A stretch of DNA of 64,000 nucleotides from Chryseobacterium luquanense (GTDB lineage Bacteria; Bacteroidota; Bacteroidia; Flavobacteriales; Weeksellaceae): the NCBI RefSeq assembly GCF_026460945.1, contig NZ_JAOVZV010000001.1, forward strand, positions 558,001 to 622,000. Direction: 5' to 3'. Shown here piece by piece: positions 17,644 through 27,007 of the stretch. The notes under the pieces were generated by a model that saw only the letters and a list, made by a program, of their open reading frames with translations, ran no database searches and was not told where the DNA came from. Position 1 is the first letter of the stretch, and each line of letters begins with the position of its first letter. The translations under genes were made by a program, and so were the position numbers.

Positions 17644-20082
17644 TTAAAATATCGCAGGATATTTCTGAGGATTTGTCTCGTTAAATAATGCATAAATTCT
17701 TTCCACCATATCATCTGAAGAAGGTTTAGAGAAATAATCTCCATCACTTGCATACGCTGGTCTGTGATCATTTGCAGCAATCGTCAATGGATCTGAATCT
17801 AAGAATCTGAACGCTTTTTGTTTCTCTAAAATCTGCTGAAGAATAAACGCTGAAGTTCCACCTTCCACGTCTTCGTCGATTACTACCAATCTGTTTGTTT
17901 TCTTCACCGATTCAGCAATTTCATGCGTTAAATCGAAAGGAATTAACGACTGAACATCAATAACTTCCGCAGAAATTCCTAATTTTTCTAATTCGTTTGC
18001 AGCTTCCATTACAATTCTCCAGGTCGAACCGTATGTTACCAAAGTCACATCTTTTCCTTTTTTTGTAATCTCAATTTCTCCTACAGGAACTGTAAATTCA
18101 CCTAAGTTATCTGGCTGTTTTTCTTTTAATCGGTAACCGTTCAGACATTCAACAATCACAGCGGGATCGTCGCTTTGAAGCATTGTATTGTAGAATCCTG
18201 CAGCTTTCGTTAAATTTCTCGGCACTAACACCATAATACCTTTAGAAAGATTTAAAATTCCAGCCATCGGAGAACCTGAATGCCAAACTCCTTCCAGCCT
18301 ATGACCTCTCGTTCTGATGATTACAGGAGCTTTTTGTCCACCTTTTGTTCTGTACTGAACAGTTGCCAAATCATCGCTCATTCCCTGTAGACAGTACAAA
18401 ATATAATCTAAATACTGAATTTCCGCAATTGGTCTTAAACCTCTCATTGCCATCCCGATTCCTTGACCGAGAATTGTAGCTTCACGGATTCCGGTATCGG
18501 CAACACGAAGTTCGCCATACTTTTCCTGCATTCCTTCAAGACCCTGGTTCACATCACCGATATTTCCGGCATCTTCACCAAAGACCAAAGTTTCAGGGTA
18601 TTTTGTAAATATTTTATCGAAATTATTTCTGATAACCACTCTGCCGTCAACATCTTCCGAAGCATCAGAATAAACAGGCTTAATTTCTTTTACATTTTCA
18701 GCTTTCCACTGAGACTGAGAATAGAGATGAGAAGAATAATTATCTTTTTCAACCTCAAAAATCTCGTTGTATTTCTGCATCAACTGACTTCTTTCAGAAG
18801 AATTTGTACCTCTCGTTGCCAACAAAGATTTTCTTACCAAATGGAAAACATCTTTCTTTGCTTTAGAAACCAACTTATTATATTGATTGATGTACGTTTC
18901 AATCTCAGAATTCTGGCTTTTTAAATTTTCAACTAAAGGTAAAACTCCGAAAGCCAATTCTGTAATCGTTTTCTGATAATTTTCCCAAGCTGATTTTTGC
19001 CCGTTTTTTACTTTTTTCTTTGCTTCTTCATCAATTGCATTCAACTCTTCAACAGAAGCAATAATTTCTTCTTTTCCTTCAATTTCGATTGAATAATTCA
19101 AAATCCATTCTCTGAATTTTACCAATCCGTCGAAATCTGCTTCCCAAGATAAACGCTCTTCGTTTTTATATCTCTCGTGTGAACCTGAAGTTGAGTGACC
19201 TTGTGGCTGTGTTACTTCAATTACGTGCACAACCACAGGAACAGATTCTGTTCTTGCAAAATGTTCTGCTCTCGCATACGCATCCAATAAAGCGGGGTAA
19301 TCCCAAGCTTTTACCTGAATAATTTCACAACCTTGGTTTTCTCCTTCTTTTCTTTGGAAACCGCTCAACATTTCAGAAATATCAGCTTTTGCTCTTTGTT
19401 TCATTGTAGGAACCGAAATTCCGTAACCATCATCCCAAATAGAAACAATCATTGGAACCTGAAGTGCACAAGCAGCATTCAATGTTTCCCAGAAATGGCC
19501 TTCTGCCGTAGAAGCATCACCGATTGTTCCGAAAGCAATTTCGTTACCTTCTTTTGAGAACTTTTCAGAACCGTCAAATTTTACAGATTTATATATTTTT
19601 GAAGCTTGTGCTAATCCTAACAATCTCGGCATTTGTCCTGCAGTAGGAGAAATATCTGACGAAATATTTTTCTGAGCCGTTAAATCTTTCCAGCTTCCGT
19701 CTTCATTCAAACTTCTTGTTGCAAAGTGACCATTCATCTGTCTTCCCGCAGAAGCAGGCTCTCTTTCAACACTTGTATCAGCATACAATTGTGCAAAAAA
19801 ACTTTCAACAGATAGGGCATCAACCGCCAATGCAAAAGTCTGGTCTCTGTAATATCCCGAACGGAAATCTCCATTTTTGAAAACTTTCGCCATCGCCAAC
19901 TGTGGCAACTCTTTACCGTCACCAAAGATCCCGAACTTAGCTTTTCCTGTAAGCACTTCTCTTCTGCCCAAATAAGACATTTCACGAGAAATTCTTCCTA
20001 ATTTATAGTCTTCAAGTATCTGATTTTTAAAGTCCTGAAAGGATATTTGTTGAGTTTCAATATAGGTTGTCTGCATAGCCAA
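17644..20082 (-). CDS. Fused 2-oxoacid dehydrogenase E1 alpha/beta (likely branched-chain)
   Basis: This 812-residue chain holds both E1 subunits of a thiamine-diphosphate 2-oxoacid dehydrogenase. The alpha part (~residues 20-400) has GDASTAEGHFWETLNAA, the TPP-binding GD..N motif, and the phosphorylation-loop-like HGHSTSGSHERY-type segment. The beta part (~470-812) has VFGEDAGNIGDVNQGLEGMQEKYG and the C-terminal transketolase-like segment LVVIDEDVEGGTSAFI. Fused E1s of this type are common in flavobacteria and usually serve branched-chain keto-acid oxidation, feeding branched fatty-acid synthesis. No E2 or E3 gene is adjacent, so the exact substrate is inferred. It is transcribed alone with a strong terminator. 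The first residue may be Met3 rather than Met1. Confidence 0.87.
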   Translation of the reverse strand: MAMQTTYIETQQISFQDFKNQILEDYKLGRISREMSYLGRREVLTGKAKFGIFGDGKELPQLAMAKVFKNGDFRSGYYRDQTFALAVDALSVESFFAQLYADTSVEREPASAGRQMNGHFATRSLNEDGSWKDLTAQKNISSDISPTAGQMPRLLGLAQASKIYKSVKFDGSEKFSKEGNEIAFGTIGDASTAEGHFWETLNAACALQVPMIVSIWDDGYGISVPTMKQRAKADISEMLSGFQRKEGENQGCEIIQVKAWDYPALLDAYARAEHFARTESVPVVVHVIEVTQPQGHSTSGSHERYKNEERLSWEADFDGLVKFREWILNYSIEIEGKEEIIASVEELNAIDEEAKKKVKNGQKSAWENYQKTITELAFGVLPLVENLKSQNSEIETYINQYNKLVSKAKKDVFHLVRKSLLATRGTNSSERSQLMQKYNEIFEVEKDNYSSHLYSQSQWKAENVKEIKPVYSDASEDVDGRVVIRNNFDKIFTKYPETLVFGEDAGNIGDVNQGLEGMQEKYGELRVADTGIREATILGQGIGMAMRGLRPIAEIQYLDYILYCLQGMSDDLATVQYRTKGGQKAPVIIRTRGHRLEGVWHSGSPMAGILNLSKGIMVLVPRNLTKAAGFYNTMLQSDDPAVIVECLNGYRLKEKQPDNLGEFTVPVGEIEITKKGKDVTLVTYGSTWRIVMEAANELEKLGISAEVIDVQSLIPFDLTHEIAESVKKTNRLVVIDEDVEGGTSAFILQQILEKQKAFRFLDSDPLTIAANDHRPAYASDGDYFSKPSSDDMVERIYALFNETNPQKYPAIF

Positions 20083-20213
20083 ATATTAAATATTTTTTAG
20101 GTTGAAGTATTTTGCTAATATACACTTTTTATATTAATTTTAATTTTTAATAATCTTTTTTAAAAATTCGATAATCAAGATTAATCTGTCTTAATTTTAC
20201 ATAATATTGAAAA

Positions 20214-20510
20214 ATGGAAAAAAAGTCGCCCCATATATTGAATGCTTCCAGTAATTTGCTGGGTTTTTCTATGCTGATTATTACTTCTTTAAAGATAACG
20301 AAAGTAAGTCACAACACTTATTTGGACGAGTTTGCAGGGATTGCGTGCGTATTTTTTGCGTGTAGCTGTTTCTTTTCATTTATGGCAATTAGAACTGGCA
20401 AAGAAAAGTTCGAAAATAGGTACGAACGTATTGCGGATTATTTATTTTTAATCGCTTTATTTTGTATTGTGTTGTCTGTGATTATGATAACAACGATGAT
20501 TTTGGATTAG
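20214..20510 (+). CDS. Small three-helix membrane protein, unknown
   Basis: This 98-residue protein has three predicted membrane segments: about 15-30 (LLGFSMLIIT), 40-60 (GIACVFFACSCFFSFMAI) and 75-97 (LFLIALFCIVLSVIMITTM). The loop between helices 2 and 3 is charged (RTGKEKFENRYER). I recognise no named domain, but the hydrophobic pattern and clean start support a real gene. It is transcribed alone, divergent from the E1 gene. Confidence 0.65.
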   Translation: MEKKSPHILNASSNLLGFSMLIITSLKITKVSHNTYLDEFAGIACVFFACSCFFSFMAIRTGKEKFENRYERIADYLFLIALFCIVLSVIMITTMILD

Positions 20511-20552
20511 AATGATTCTATCTAATAAAAATATCTTTGCAAAATTTTGATC

Positions 20553-20766
20553 ATTAAGATAGTGAAGTTTTTAAGGATTAAATTGATATAGATTTTTTTT
20601 AAGATTCAGCAAGCTAAATTAAGCAGTATGTTTAATTCAATTTTTATTGATTCTTAAAAACCTTCAAGATTTAATACTCTTAATGTTAGATTATTCTCTC
20701 GCTGATTTTGCAGAGACGCTGATTTATTTTGTTTTTAAATCTGGACAATCAGCCAAATCTGCGAGA
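20553..20766. repeat. Two adjacent imperfect inverted repeats in an intergenic region
   Basis: The first repeat pairs ATTAAGATAGTGAAGTTTTT (from 20553) with a complement at about 20651-20684. The second pairs TCTCGCTGATTTTGC (20697-20711) with GCCAAATCTGCGAGA (20752-20766). The second resembles the many AATCTGCGAGA-type intergenic repeats of flavobacteria; a weaker relative is near 43640-43675. No coding potential is seen between 20511 and 20801. Confidence 0.5.
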
Positions 20767-20801
20767 ATTAAACAAACAAATAGAATTGATTTTAAGCCAA
20801 T

Positions 20802-21779
20802 TTAGAATTTTCTTTCAATTACATAATCCAACATCGTGTGCAAAGATTTTCTGACTTGTGAGTCCGGGAATTCATTCAAAATATCTTTTGCTTTTTGCTG
20901 GAAATCTTTCATGACCGTAATTGCGTAATCTAAACCGCCTGAACTTTTCACAAAAGCAATGAGTTCTTTTACACGCTTCTGGTCGTTGTTATAACGTTTT
21001 ATAGTATTGAAATAATATTTTCTGTCGGTTTCACTGGCAATTTTTAAAGTATGAATTAAAGGCAGCGTCATTTTCTGTTCTTTTATATCGATTCCAACCG
21101 GTTTTCCGATGACATTTGAACTTAAATAATCGAATAAATCATCTTTGATTTGAAAAGCCATTCCGGTGTACGTTCCGAACTGCATCATTTTCTTAGCTAA
21201 ATTTTCATCCGCATTATTAGAAAGAGCTCCAATTTCACAACAAGCTGCAATTAAAGTAGCCGTTTTCTGACGGATAATTTCGTAATAAACGTCTTCAGTA
21301 ATATCCAGTTTTCTGGCTTTCTCCAATTGAAGAAGTTCACCTTCAGACATTTCTCTTATAGTTCGGGAAATCACAGAAAGCAAATCGTAATCTTTATGAT
21401 CTGTAGAAAGTAAAACCGCTTTTGAAAGTAAAAAATCACCAACTAAAACAGCAATTTTATTTTTCCACAAAGCATTGATTGAAAAGAAATTACGCCTTTT
21501 AAAACTCTCATCCACAACATCATCATGAACCAACGTTGCCGTGTGAATCAGCTCAATCATTGATGCCCCACGATATGTTTTTTCGTTGACTTCTCCAATC
21601 AGTTTTGCACACAAAAATACAAACATCGGACGCATCTGCTTCCCTTTTGTCGTAACAATAAATCGGGTAACTTTATCGAGTAAAGCGACTTTGCTTTGCA
21701 TTGATTCATAAAACTTCTGTTCAAAAAGTTTCATTTCCTCATTGATCGGCTGCTTGATTTCTTCTACAATGTTTGCCAC
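20802..21779 (-). CDS. Long-chain polyprenyl diphosphate synthase
   Basis: This 325-residue trans-prenyltransferase carries both aspartate-rich motifs: D86-D-V-V-D90 in LVHDDVVDE, and D213-D-L-F-D217 in FQIKDDLFDY. It also has the GKQMRP substrate-binding segment near residue 46. It condenses isopentenyl diphosphate with allylic diphosphates to make the menaquinone side chain; chain length cannot be read from the sequence. A TATCTTTG promoter-like box lies on the minus strand at 21817-21824, about 40 bases upstream. Neighbours are unrelated. Confidence 0.9.
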   Translation of the reverse strand: MANIVEEIKQPINEEMKLFEQKFYESMQSKVALLDKVTRFIVTTKGKQMRPMFVFLCAKLIGEVNEKTYRGASMIELIHTATLVHDDVVDESFKRRNFFSINALWKNKIAVLVGDFLLSKAVLLSTDHKDYDLLSVISRTIREMSEGELLQLEKARKLDITEDVYYEIIRQKTATLIAACCEIGALSNNADENLAKKMMQFGTYTGMAFQIKDDLFDYLSSNVIGKPVGIDIKEQKMTLPLIHTLKIASETDRKYYFNTIKRYNNDQKRVKELIAFVKSSGGLDYAITVMKDFQQKAKDILNEFPDSQVRKSLHTMLDYVIERKF

Positions 21780-21851
21780 TAAGTAAGAATGATGGGTGAG
21801 TATTTATTAATTCTCACAAAGATAATTTTTTTCCGTCAATTTTAACAGAAA

Positions 21852-22730
21852 TTAAAGTCTGAGTTTATCTTTAGGAATAAAATAAAAAAATGGCTTTGTT
21901 TTCTTAATCGGTGAATAGAATTTTTCTCCGGAAATATAGATTCCTTTTTCATCTACAGCAATTCCTTCAATTTGCCCGATAGTTAATGCGCTTCCTAAAT
22001 AAAAATGTTTTGGGGTTTCTTTAAAGAAAATTCCAGATTCTGTTTCATTAAAAATATCTAAAAAAACTTCAGTTTTTTTGGTATAACCTACAATGTAAAG
22101 TTTCTTTTCGTAATAATAAGAATCTGTGACCACAAAACCTGTTTTGTAAGTTTCTACTTTATGTGCCGCCTGATTTGCAAAATTATTGGGATCTAAGGTG
22201 TAATGAGTTGTCGATTTTGAAGCCCATTCTTTGGTGAAAATATGGATTTTTCCGTTTAAATAAATCATTGATTCTAAATCGAAATCTGTGCTGATATTTT
22301 TTGGTATAAAATCGTTTTGTTCGGGATAGAAAAAAGAAATTGTTTTTAAAGAGTCGTTGACCAACTGATTATTCTGAAAAGGAATTTTATAGATTTTTAA
22401 ATCTCTTCTTGTTCCCGCATTATTTCCCAAATCTCCAATGTAAAAATTTTCGCGATCATTAGCCAAAGCTTCCCAATCTTTGTTTTCAGCATTTGTTTTT
22501 AAAGTATTTAGAATTTTTCCTGAAGTTTTGTCGATTTCATATAATTCTGCCGGATTTCCGCTGTCGTTGAAGGTATAAAGTTTTCCATCAAAAAAATTGA
22601 GCCCGGAAGTCTCCTGAATGGAATCGTTTAAAACAGCAACTCTGAATTTTTTAAGCTTAAAAATTTCTGCCTGTTGAGCATTAGAAATAATAGAGAAACA
22701 GAGAATAAATAGCAGAAAAAACTTCCTCAT
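21852..22730 (-). CDS. Secreted beta-propeller-like protein, unknown
   Basis: This 292-residue protein has a signal peptide (cleavage near SNAQ, residues 16-19). The body has repeated short beta motifs (LYTFNDSGNPAELYEID, FYIGDLGNNAGTRRDLKIYKIPF, GIAVDEKGIYISGE) typical of a WD/NHL-like propeller. The ETSGL and IEGIAVDE phrases recall SdiA-regulated or esterase-like phytase propellers, but I cannot assign a catalytic site. It lies between the polyprenyl synthase and a small membrane protein on the same strand and is probably transcribed separately. Confidence 0.65.
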   Translation of the reverse strand: MRKFFLLFILCFSIISNAQQAEIFKLKKFRVAVLNDSIQETSGLNFFDGKLYTFNDSGNPAELYEIDKTSGKILNTLKTNAENKDWEALANDRENFYIGDLGNNAGTRRDLKIYKIPFQNNQLVNDSLKTISFFYPEQNDFIPKNISTDFDLESMIYLNGKIHIFTKEWASKSTTHYTLDPNNFANQAAHKVETYKTGFVVTDSYYYEKKLYIVGYTKKTEVFLDIFNETESGIFFKETPKHFYLGSALTIGQIEGIAVDEKGIYISGEKFYSPIKKTKPFFYFIPKDKLRL

Positions 22731-22799
22731 AGAATAAAAAGAATTTGATTATAAACCTATTATAATAACTAATCTAAAATTTATAATTATAGAACACAA

Positions 22800-23228
22800 T
22801 TACTCAACAAAACCAATTGCATGGCTTCTGCTATAGTAGTACTTACTATAAAACACCCAATATTTGTCGTTCGAAAAATCTTTTTTTATAATCAAATCAT
22901 CCTTCGAAGGCAAAACCGTCACAGCGTAAGTTTTTTTAGAATAATTATGCTTTCGAGAAGCAATTTGCAAATTATAAACATTTTGATTGGTTAAAATATT
23001 ATTGTTTTCCAAAACCAATCTTCCGCTTTTTAAATCAGAAATAATTTCATTTAAAATGGAATTACATAATCTGTCCTGCGAAAAAAACATGATAAAAAGT
23101 GAAAACGATATCAGAAAAAAACCTTTGAATCCCTCTTTCTTTTTTATTTTTTCATAAAAAAGATATAGTATTGAAAAGATGGCTAAGAAGATATTTGAAT
23201 AGAAAATAATAGTCCAGAATATGACCAT
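22800..23228 (-). CDS. Small membrane protein co-translated with rlmN, unknown
   Basis: This 142-residue protein has two N-terminal membrane helices (residues ~3-24 and ~36-52). An extracytoplasmic or cytoplasmic domain of ~85 residues rich in Tyr, Ser and Lys follows. No family is recognised. Its start codon overlaps the rlmN stop by one base (TAATG), which suggests translational coupling. Functional linkage to rRNA methylation is not implied by anything else. Confidence 0.65.
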   Translation of the reverse strand: MVIFWTIIFYSNIFLAIFSILYLFYEKIKKKEGFKGFFLISFSLFIMFFSQDRLCNSILNEIISDLKSGRLVLENNNILTNQNVYNLQIASRKHNYSKKTYAVTVLPSKDDLIIKKDFSNDKYWVFYSKYYYSRSHAIGFVE

Positions 23229-24262
23229 TATTCCACTATTTTATTCGCCAATTGTCCACAAGCTGCATCGATGTCTCCACCACGGCTTTTTCTTACCATA
23301 ACTGTAATTCCGGCTTTTTCGAGTTCACGAACATACTTTTCTTCAGCAGCTATACTTCTGTGATCAAATTTACCTTCACCAATCGGGTTGTATTGGATTA
23401 AATTCACTTTAGAAGGAACCTGTCGGCAATATTTAATTAAAGCTTTAATATCTTCATCCTTATCATTAATACCTTTCCAAACACAATATTCAAAAGTTAT
23501 GGTTGAACCTGTTTTTTTATACCAGTATTGAAGCGCATCCATAATATCCGTTAAAGGGAATTTATCTGAAAACGGCATGATTTCGTTTCGGGTAGATTCT
23601 ACCGCAGAATGTAGAGATAATGCAAGTTTTACACGCAATTCATCATCTGCCAACATTTTTATCATCTTTGGAATTCCCGATGTAGAAACAGTAATTCTTC
23701 TCGGTGACATTCCCAAACCTTCCGGTTGAGTGATTTTTTTGATGGCTTCAACAACATTTTTATAATTCATCATCGGCTCACCCATTCCCATAAAAACGAT
23801 GTTGGTAAGCGGACGGTTATAATATTCCTTACTTTGCTTATCAATTAAAGCAACTTGATCTACAATTTCTGCCACTTCAAGATTTCTCATTCTTTTGAGC
23901 TTTGCTGTAGCACAAAATTCACAGTTTAACGAACAACCCACCTGTGACGAAACACACGCTGTCGTTCTGGTTTCTGTAGGAATTAATACAGATTCTACCA
24001 TCAATCCGTCGTGAAGTTTTACGCCGTTTTTTATCGTTCCGTCTGTAGATTTCTGAAATTGATCTACTGCTGCCGGATTCATGATAAAGTCACGAATAAG
24101 ATTTTCTCTCAAATCTTTTGAAAGATTCGTCATCTCTTCAAATGAATGAAGATTTTTACTCCAGATCCAGTCATAGACCTGTTTGGCACGAAAAGGTTTT
24201 TCACCAATAGTACCAAAGTAATCTTTAAGCTGGTCGAGTGATAGAGTTCTGATATCTCTCAA
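23228..24262 (-). CDS. rlmN: Dual-specificity 23S rRNA A2503 / tRNA A37 C2-methyltransferase RlmN
   Basis: This 344-residue radical-SAM enzyme has the cluster motif C110-SLN-C114-EF-C117 (CxxxCxxC), the SAM-binding GMGEPMMN, and the catalytic C-terminal cysteine C335 in AACGQLA. C103 lies in the preceding TTACVSSQ segment. It methylates C2 of A2503 in 23S rRNA and A37 of some tRNAs. Length and N-terminal domain match the family. It follows queA after a 91-base gap holding a long hairpin, and overlaps a small membrane-protein gene at its end. Confidence 0.95.
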   Translation of the reverse strand: MRDIRTLSLDQLKDYFGTIGEKPFRAKQVYDWIWSKNLHSFEEMTNLSKDLRENLIRDFIMNPAAVDQFQKSTDGTIKNGVKLHDGLMVESVLIPTETRTTACVSSQVGCSLNCEFCATAKLKRMRNLEVAEIVDQVALIDKQSKEYYNRPLTNIVFMGMGEPMMNYKNVVEAIKKITQPEGLGMSPRRITVSTSGIPKMIKMLADDELRVKLALSLHSAVESTRNEIMPFSDKFPLTDIMDALQYWYKKTGSTITFEYCVWKGINDKDEDIKALIKYCRQVPSKVNLIQYNPIGEGKFDHRSIAAEEKYVRELEKAGITVMVRKSRGGDIDAACGQLANKIVE

Positions 24263-24279
24263 AATATTGTAGATTTTAA

Positions 24280-24339
24280 ATTATAAATTTTAGATTTAAA
24301 CCCTTCACAAAAGTTGGGATTGAATCTAAAATTTATAAT
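24280..24339. repeat. Long hairpin between queA and rlmN
   Basis: A perfect 17-base arm (24280-24296, ATTATAAATTTTAGATT) pairs with 24323-24339 and extends imperfectly through ...ACCC/GGG.... The loop is about 12 bases. The stem is almost all A/T with no U-tract, so it is a weak terminator candidate; it may be a repeat or a processing site. Confidence 0.6.
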
Positions 24340-24353
24340 CTAATTTAAATTAA

Positions 24354-25403
24354 TTATATAATAAGCATTGCGTCACCGTAAGAATAAAATTTATACTTCT
24401 CTCTTACAGCTTCTTCATATGCTTGCATTAAGAAATCTTTTCCAGCAAAAGCTGCAATCATCATCATTAATGTTGATTTTGGCGTGTGAAAATTGGTAAT
24501 CATCGTATTGGCAACTCCGAAATCGTGAGGCGGATAAATAAATTTATTCGTCCAACCATTAATAGCAGAGATTTTTTTGTTTGAAGAAACTGAAGTTTCA
24601 ATCGCTCTCATCGTAGTTGTTCCTACTGCACAAACTCTTCTGTTTTCTTGAACAGCCTTGTTGATGATCTCAGCATTTTTCTCGTCTATGATGATTTCTT
24701 CAGATTCCATTTTGTGCTTAGAAAGATCTTCAACTTCAATCGGGTTAAAAGTTCCTAAACCAACGTGAAGAGTAACCTCAGCGAAATCGATCCCTTTGAT
24801 CTCTAATCTTTTCATCAAATGCTTAGAGAAATGCAAACCTGCAGTTGGTGCCGCTACAGCTCCTTCTACTTTTGCATAAATGGTCTGATATCTTTCAGCA
24901 TCTTCAGGTTCTACCTCTCTTTTGATATATTTTGGAAGTGGAGTTTCTCCTAATTCTTTTAATTTAGATCTAAATTCTTCATAGGGTCCATCAAATAAGA
25001 ATCTTAAAGTTCTACCTCTTGAAGTTGTGTTATCGATAACTTCCGCTACCAAAGATTCGTCTTCGGTAAAGAATAATTTGTTACCAATTCTGATTTTTCT
25101 TGCAGGATCTACCAAAACGTCCCAAACGCGAGTTTCTTTATCTAGCTCTCTCAACAAGAAAACTTCAATTTTAGCTCCTGTTTTTTCTTTATTTCCGTAA
25201 AGACGTGCCGGGAAAACTTTAGTATTGTTGAAGATGAAAAGATCTTTCTCGTCAAAGTAATCTACAACATCTTTAAATGTTTTATGCTCTATAGTTTGAT
25301 TTTTTCTATCAAGAACCATCAATCTAGACTCATCTCTATGTTCAGATGGGTGCTCTGCCAACAATTCTTCAGGAAGGTCAAAATTAAAATCGGATGTCTT
25401 CAT
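24354..25403 (-). CDS. queA: S-adenosylmethionine:tRNA ribosyltransferase-isomerase QueA
   Basis: This 349-residue protein is the penultimate enzyme of queuosine synthesis: it moves the ribosyl part of SAM onto 7-aminomethyl-deazaguanine in tRNA to form epoxyqueuosine. Family signatures are visible from the start ([25 protein letters not shown]) through [23 protein letters not shown] and [21 protein letters not shown]. Length is normal. It has a well-formed promoter at 25459-25490. No other queuosine gene lies in this window. Confidence 0.95.
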   Translation of the reverse strand: MKTSDFNFDLPEELLAEHPSEHRDESRLMVLDRKNQTIEHKTFKDVVDYFDEKDLFIFNNTKVFPARLYGNKEKTGAKIEVFLLRELDKETRVWDVLVDPARKIRIGNKLFFTEDESLVAEVIDNTTSRGRTLRFLFDGPYEEFRSKLKELGETPLPKYIKREVEPEDAERYQTIYAKVEGAVAAPTAGLHFSKHLMKRLEIKGIDFAEVTLHVGLGTFNPIEVEDLSKHKMESEEIIIDEKNAEIINKAVQENRRVCAVGTTTMRAIETSVSSNKKISAINGWTNKFIYPPHDFGVANTMITNFHTPKSTLMMMIAAFAGKDFLMQAYEEAVREKYKFYSYGDAMLII

Positions 25404-25458
25404 TTTTTAAATTACGGTTTAAAAATTATAAAAATTACGGATGTAATTTTTCGGATTG

Positions 25459-25490
25459 CAAATATACAACATTCTATACCCCTTTGTCAA
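25459..25490 (-). promoter_or_regulatory. Bacteroidetes-type promoter for queA
   Basis: On the minus strand, TTG (25490-25488), a 21-base spacer and TATATTTG (25466-25459, matching TAnnTTTG) give an almost ideal Bacteroidetes housekeeping promoter, with a leader of about 50 bases before the queA ATG. Confidence 0.75.
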
Positions 25491-25600
25491 GTGTTTATTT
25501 CACTCCTCTTTATTCACGGTAGTTACAAGCGTGAATTTTATTATTTTTAATTCATTTCAATTAAAAAAATGACTATTTTGGCTAAACAAAAATATACACT

Positions 25601-26293
25601 ATGAGTAAATATTCTATTGAATCTTTTGTGAATGAAACAAAAGAAAATCCTCTAGAAAGAGATTATTTCGAACTTGAAAAACCTGCACTTTTAGAAATTA
25701 ACCTAAATAATCAGGCGGTCTGGACAAAAACCGGAAGTATGGTTGGTTATATCGGAAATATCAATTTTGAAAGACAGGGAATGCTTTCAGGCGGTTTGGG
25801 AAATTTATTAAAAAAAGCAATCAGTGGAGAAGGTTCTAAACTGATGAAAGCGGAAGGAACCGGAAAACTCTACGTTGCAGACGAAGGAAAAAAGGTTCGA
25901 ATTTTATATTTAAATAGCGAAACCGTCTGTGTAAATGGAAATGATGTTTTAGCACACGAGCAAAGTATAAAAAGTGACATTACGATGCTGAAAAGTATTG
26001 CAGGCGTTATGTCAGGCGGATTATTTCAGGTAAAACTTTCCGGAACGGGACACATTGCGATTACAACTCACGGAGAACCTCTAACTTTATTGGTAACACC
26101 GGATGCACCGGTTTTCACTGATCCAAATGCAACGGTGGCATGGTCTGGAAATTTGAGCCCCGAACTGAAAACCAATGTATCATTTAAAAGCTTGATTGGA
26201 AGAGGAAGCGGTGAAGAATTTCAGATGAAGTTTTCCGGGAACGGCTGGGTTTTGATACAGCCTTATGAGGAGGTTTATAGAGTTGAGAAGTAA
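25601..26293 (+). CDS. AIM24-family protein
   Basis: This 230-residue AIM24/TIGR00266-type protein is all-beta with glycine-rich turns (KTGSMVGYIGNINFERQGM, GTGKLYVADEGKKVRIL, GTGHIAITTHGEP, RGSGEEFQMKFSGNGWVLIQP). Bacterial members are cytoplasmic trimers of unknown function; the yeast homologue shapes mitochondrial inner-membrane complexes. It is transcribed alone, divergent from queA, with a hairpin terminator right behind it. Family assignment is good, biology unknown. Confidence 0.85.
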   Translation: MSKYSIESFVNETKENPLERDYFELEKPALLEINLNNQAVWTKTGSMVGYIGNINFERQGMLSGGLGNLLKKAISGEGSKLMKAEGTGKLYVADEGKKVRILYLNSETVCVNGNDVLAHEQSIKSDITMLKSIAGVMSGGLFQVKLSGTGHIAITTHGEPLTLLVTPDAPVFTDPNATVAWSGNLSPELKTNVSFKSLIGRGSGEEFQMKFSGNGWVLIQPYEEVYRVEK

Positions 26294-26309
26294 TTTTTAT
26301 TATTGTAAT

Positions 26310-26327
26310 GCAGCTTTAAGGAGCTGC
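26310..26327 (+). terminator. Terminator of the AIM24 gene
   Basis: A six-base stem GCAGCT/AGCTGC with a six-base loop is followed by TTTTTTATTTT, 16 bases past the stop codon. Confidence 0.8.
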
Positions 26328-26331
26328 TTTT

Positions 26332-26823
26332 TTATTTTGTGTAATGCAAAATCTTTTTCCAATCTTCAAGTTTCCTTTCAAAAGAAATCGTATGAAGCGG
26401 ACTTGTTGATGGTAATAAGTAAATAGGAATTCTAAAGTTTTTGCCTAATAATTTCTGTAAGTTTTTATAAGACTTTCCACCATTACAAAAGATTGCTTTA
26501 ATATTCGGATGTTGTTTTAAAAGCTCTTCAATCTGATTGGCTTCTTCATTTTTAATTTCAGAATCTAAACTTCCTTTTCTTTCGCAGGAATCAATAACAT
26601 CCCAAAGTGCAAGATGGTTTTTCTTTAAAACAGCAATTCTTTCAGTATAATCTTCCGTAAACTCTTCATTGAATAACTCAAAAATAATTTTCCAGAATTT
26701 GTTTTGTGGATGCCCGTAATACTGTTGTTTTTCCAAAGATTTTACTCCGGGAATCGAACCTAAAATTAAAATTTTAGAATTATCATCAATAATTGGAGAA
26801 AATGAAGAAATACGATTTTGCAT
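26332..26823 (-). CDS. DNA-deoxyinosine glycosylase-like (family 6 uracil-DNA-glycosylase fold)
   Basis: This 163-residue UDG-superfamily protein has ILGSIPGVKSLEKQQYYGHPQNKFW, the first active-site motif, and LPSTSPLHT near the end. Both match the family-6 (HDG) pattern more than Mug or Ung. Such enzymes excise hypoxanthine left by adenine deamination in DNA. The usual catalytic Asn/Asp of other UDG families is not in the first motif, consistent with family 6. The gene is transcribed alone, tail to tail with AIM24. Confidence 0.75.
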   Translation of the reverse strand: MQNRISSFSPIIDDNSKILILGSIPGVKSLEKQQYYGHPQNKFWKIIFELFNEEFTEDYTERIAVLKKNHLALWDVIDSCERKGSLDSEIKNEEANQIEELLKQHPNIKAIFCNGGKSYKNLQKLLGKNFRIPIYLLPSTSPLHTISFERKLEDWKKILHYTK

Positions 26824-26839
26824 AATTCAAATATATAAA

Positions 26840-26890
26840 TTTTGGCTAAAGCATATCATATTGAAGACAAAAAGCGGGCTAAAGCCCGCT
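26840..26890. repeat. GGCTAAAGCC composite repeat, copy 1, with terminator-like hairpin
   Basis: TTTTGGCTAAAGC at 26840-26852 is followed by a strong hairpin AGCGGGCT-AA-AGCCCGCT (26873-26890). Read leftward the hairpin runs into TTTTTG, so it may terminate the S9 peptidase transcript. The same two-part arrangement recurs at 43537-43592. Confidence 0.65.
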
Positions 26891-26928
26891 CGTTTTTATA
26901 ATTATTAAACATTTTAATCTTTGAAAAT

Positions 26929-27003
26929 ATTTTAACCACCCCGTCAAAAATTTCTTTGAAATTTTCGCCACCCCTCCAACGGAGAGGAATTCTTGTGTGG
27001 GGT
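26929..27003. repeat. CACCCC-rich inverted repeat
   Basis: AACCACCCCGTCAAAAATTTC at the left is partly complementary to CTTGTGTGGGGTT at the right, with a CTCCAACGGAG mini-hairpin between. It resembles a dispersed intergenic repeat common in flavobacteria. Only one copy is in this window, so the assignment is tentative. Confidence 0.4.
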
Positions 27004-27007
27004 TAAT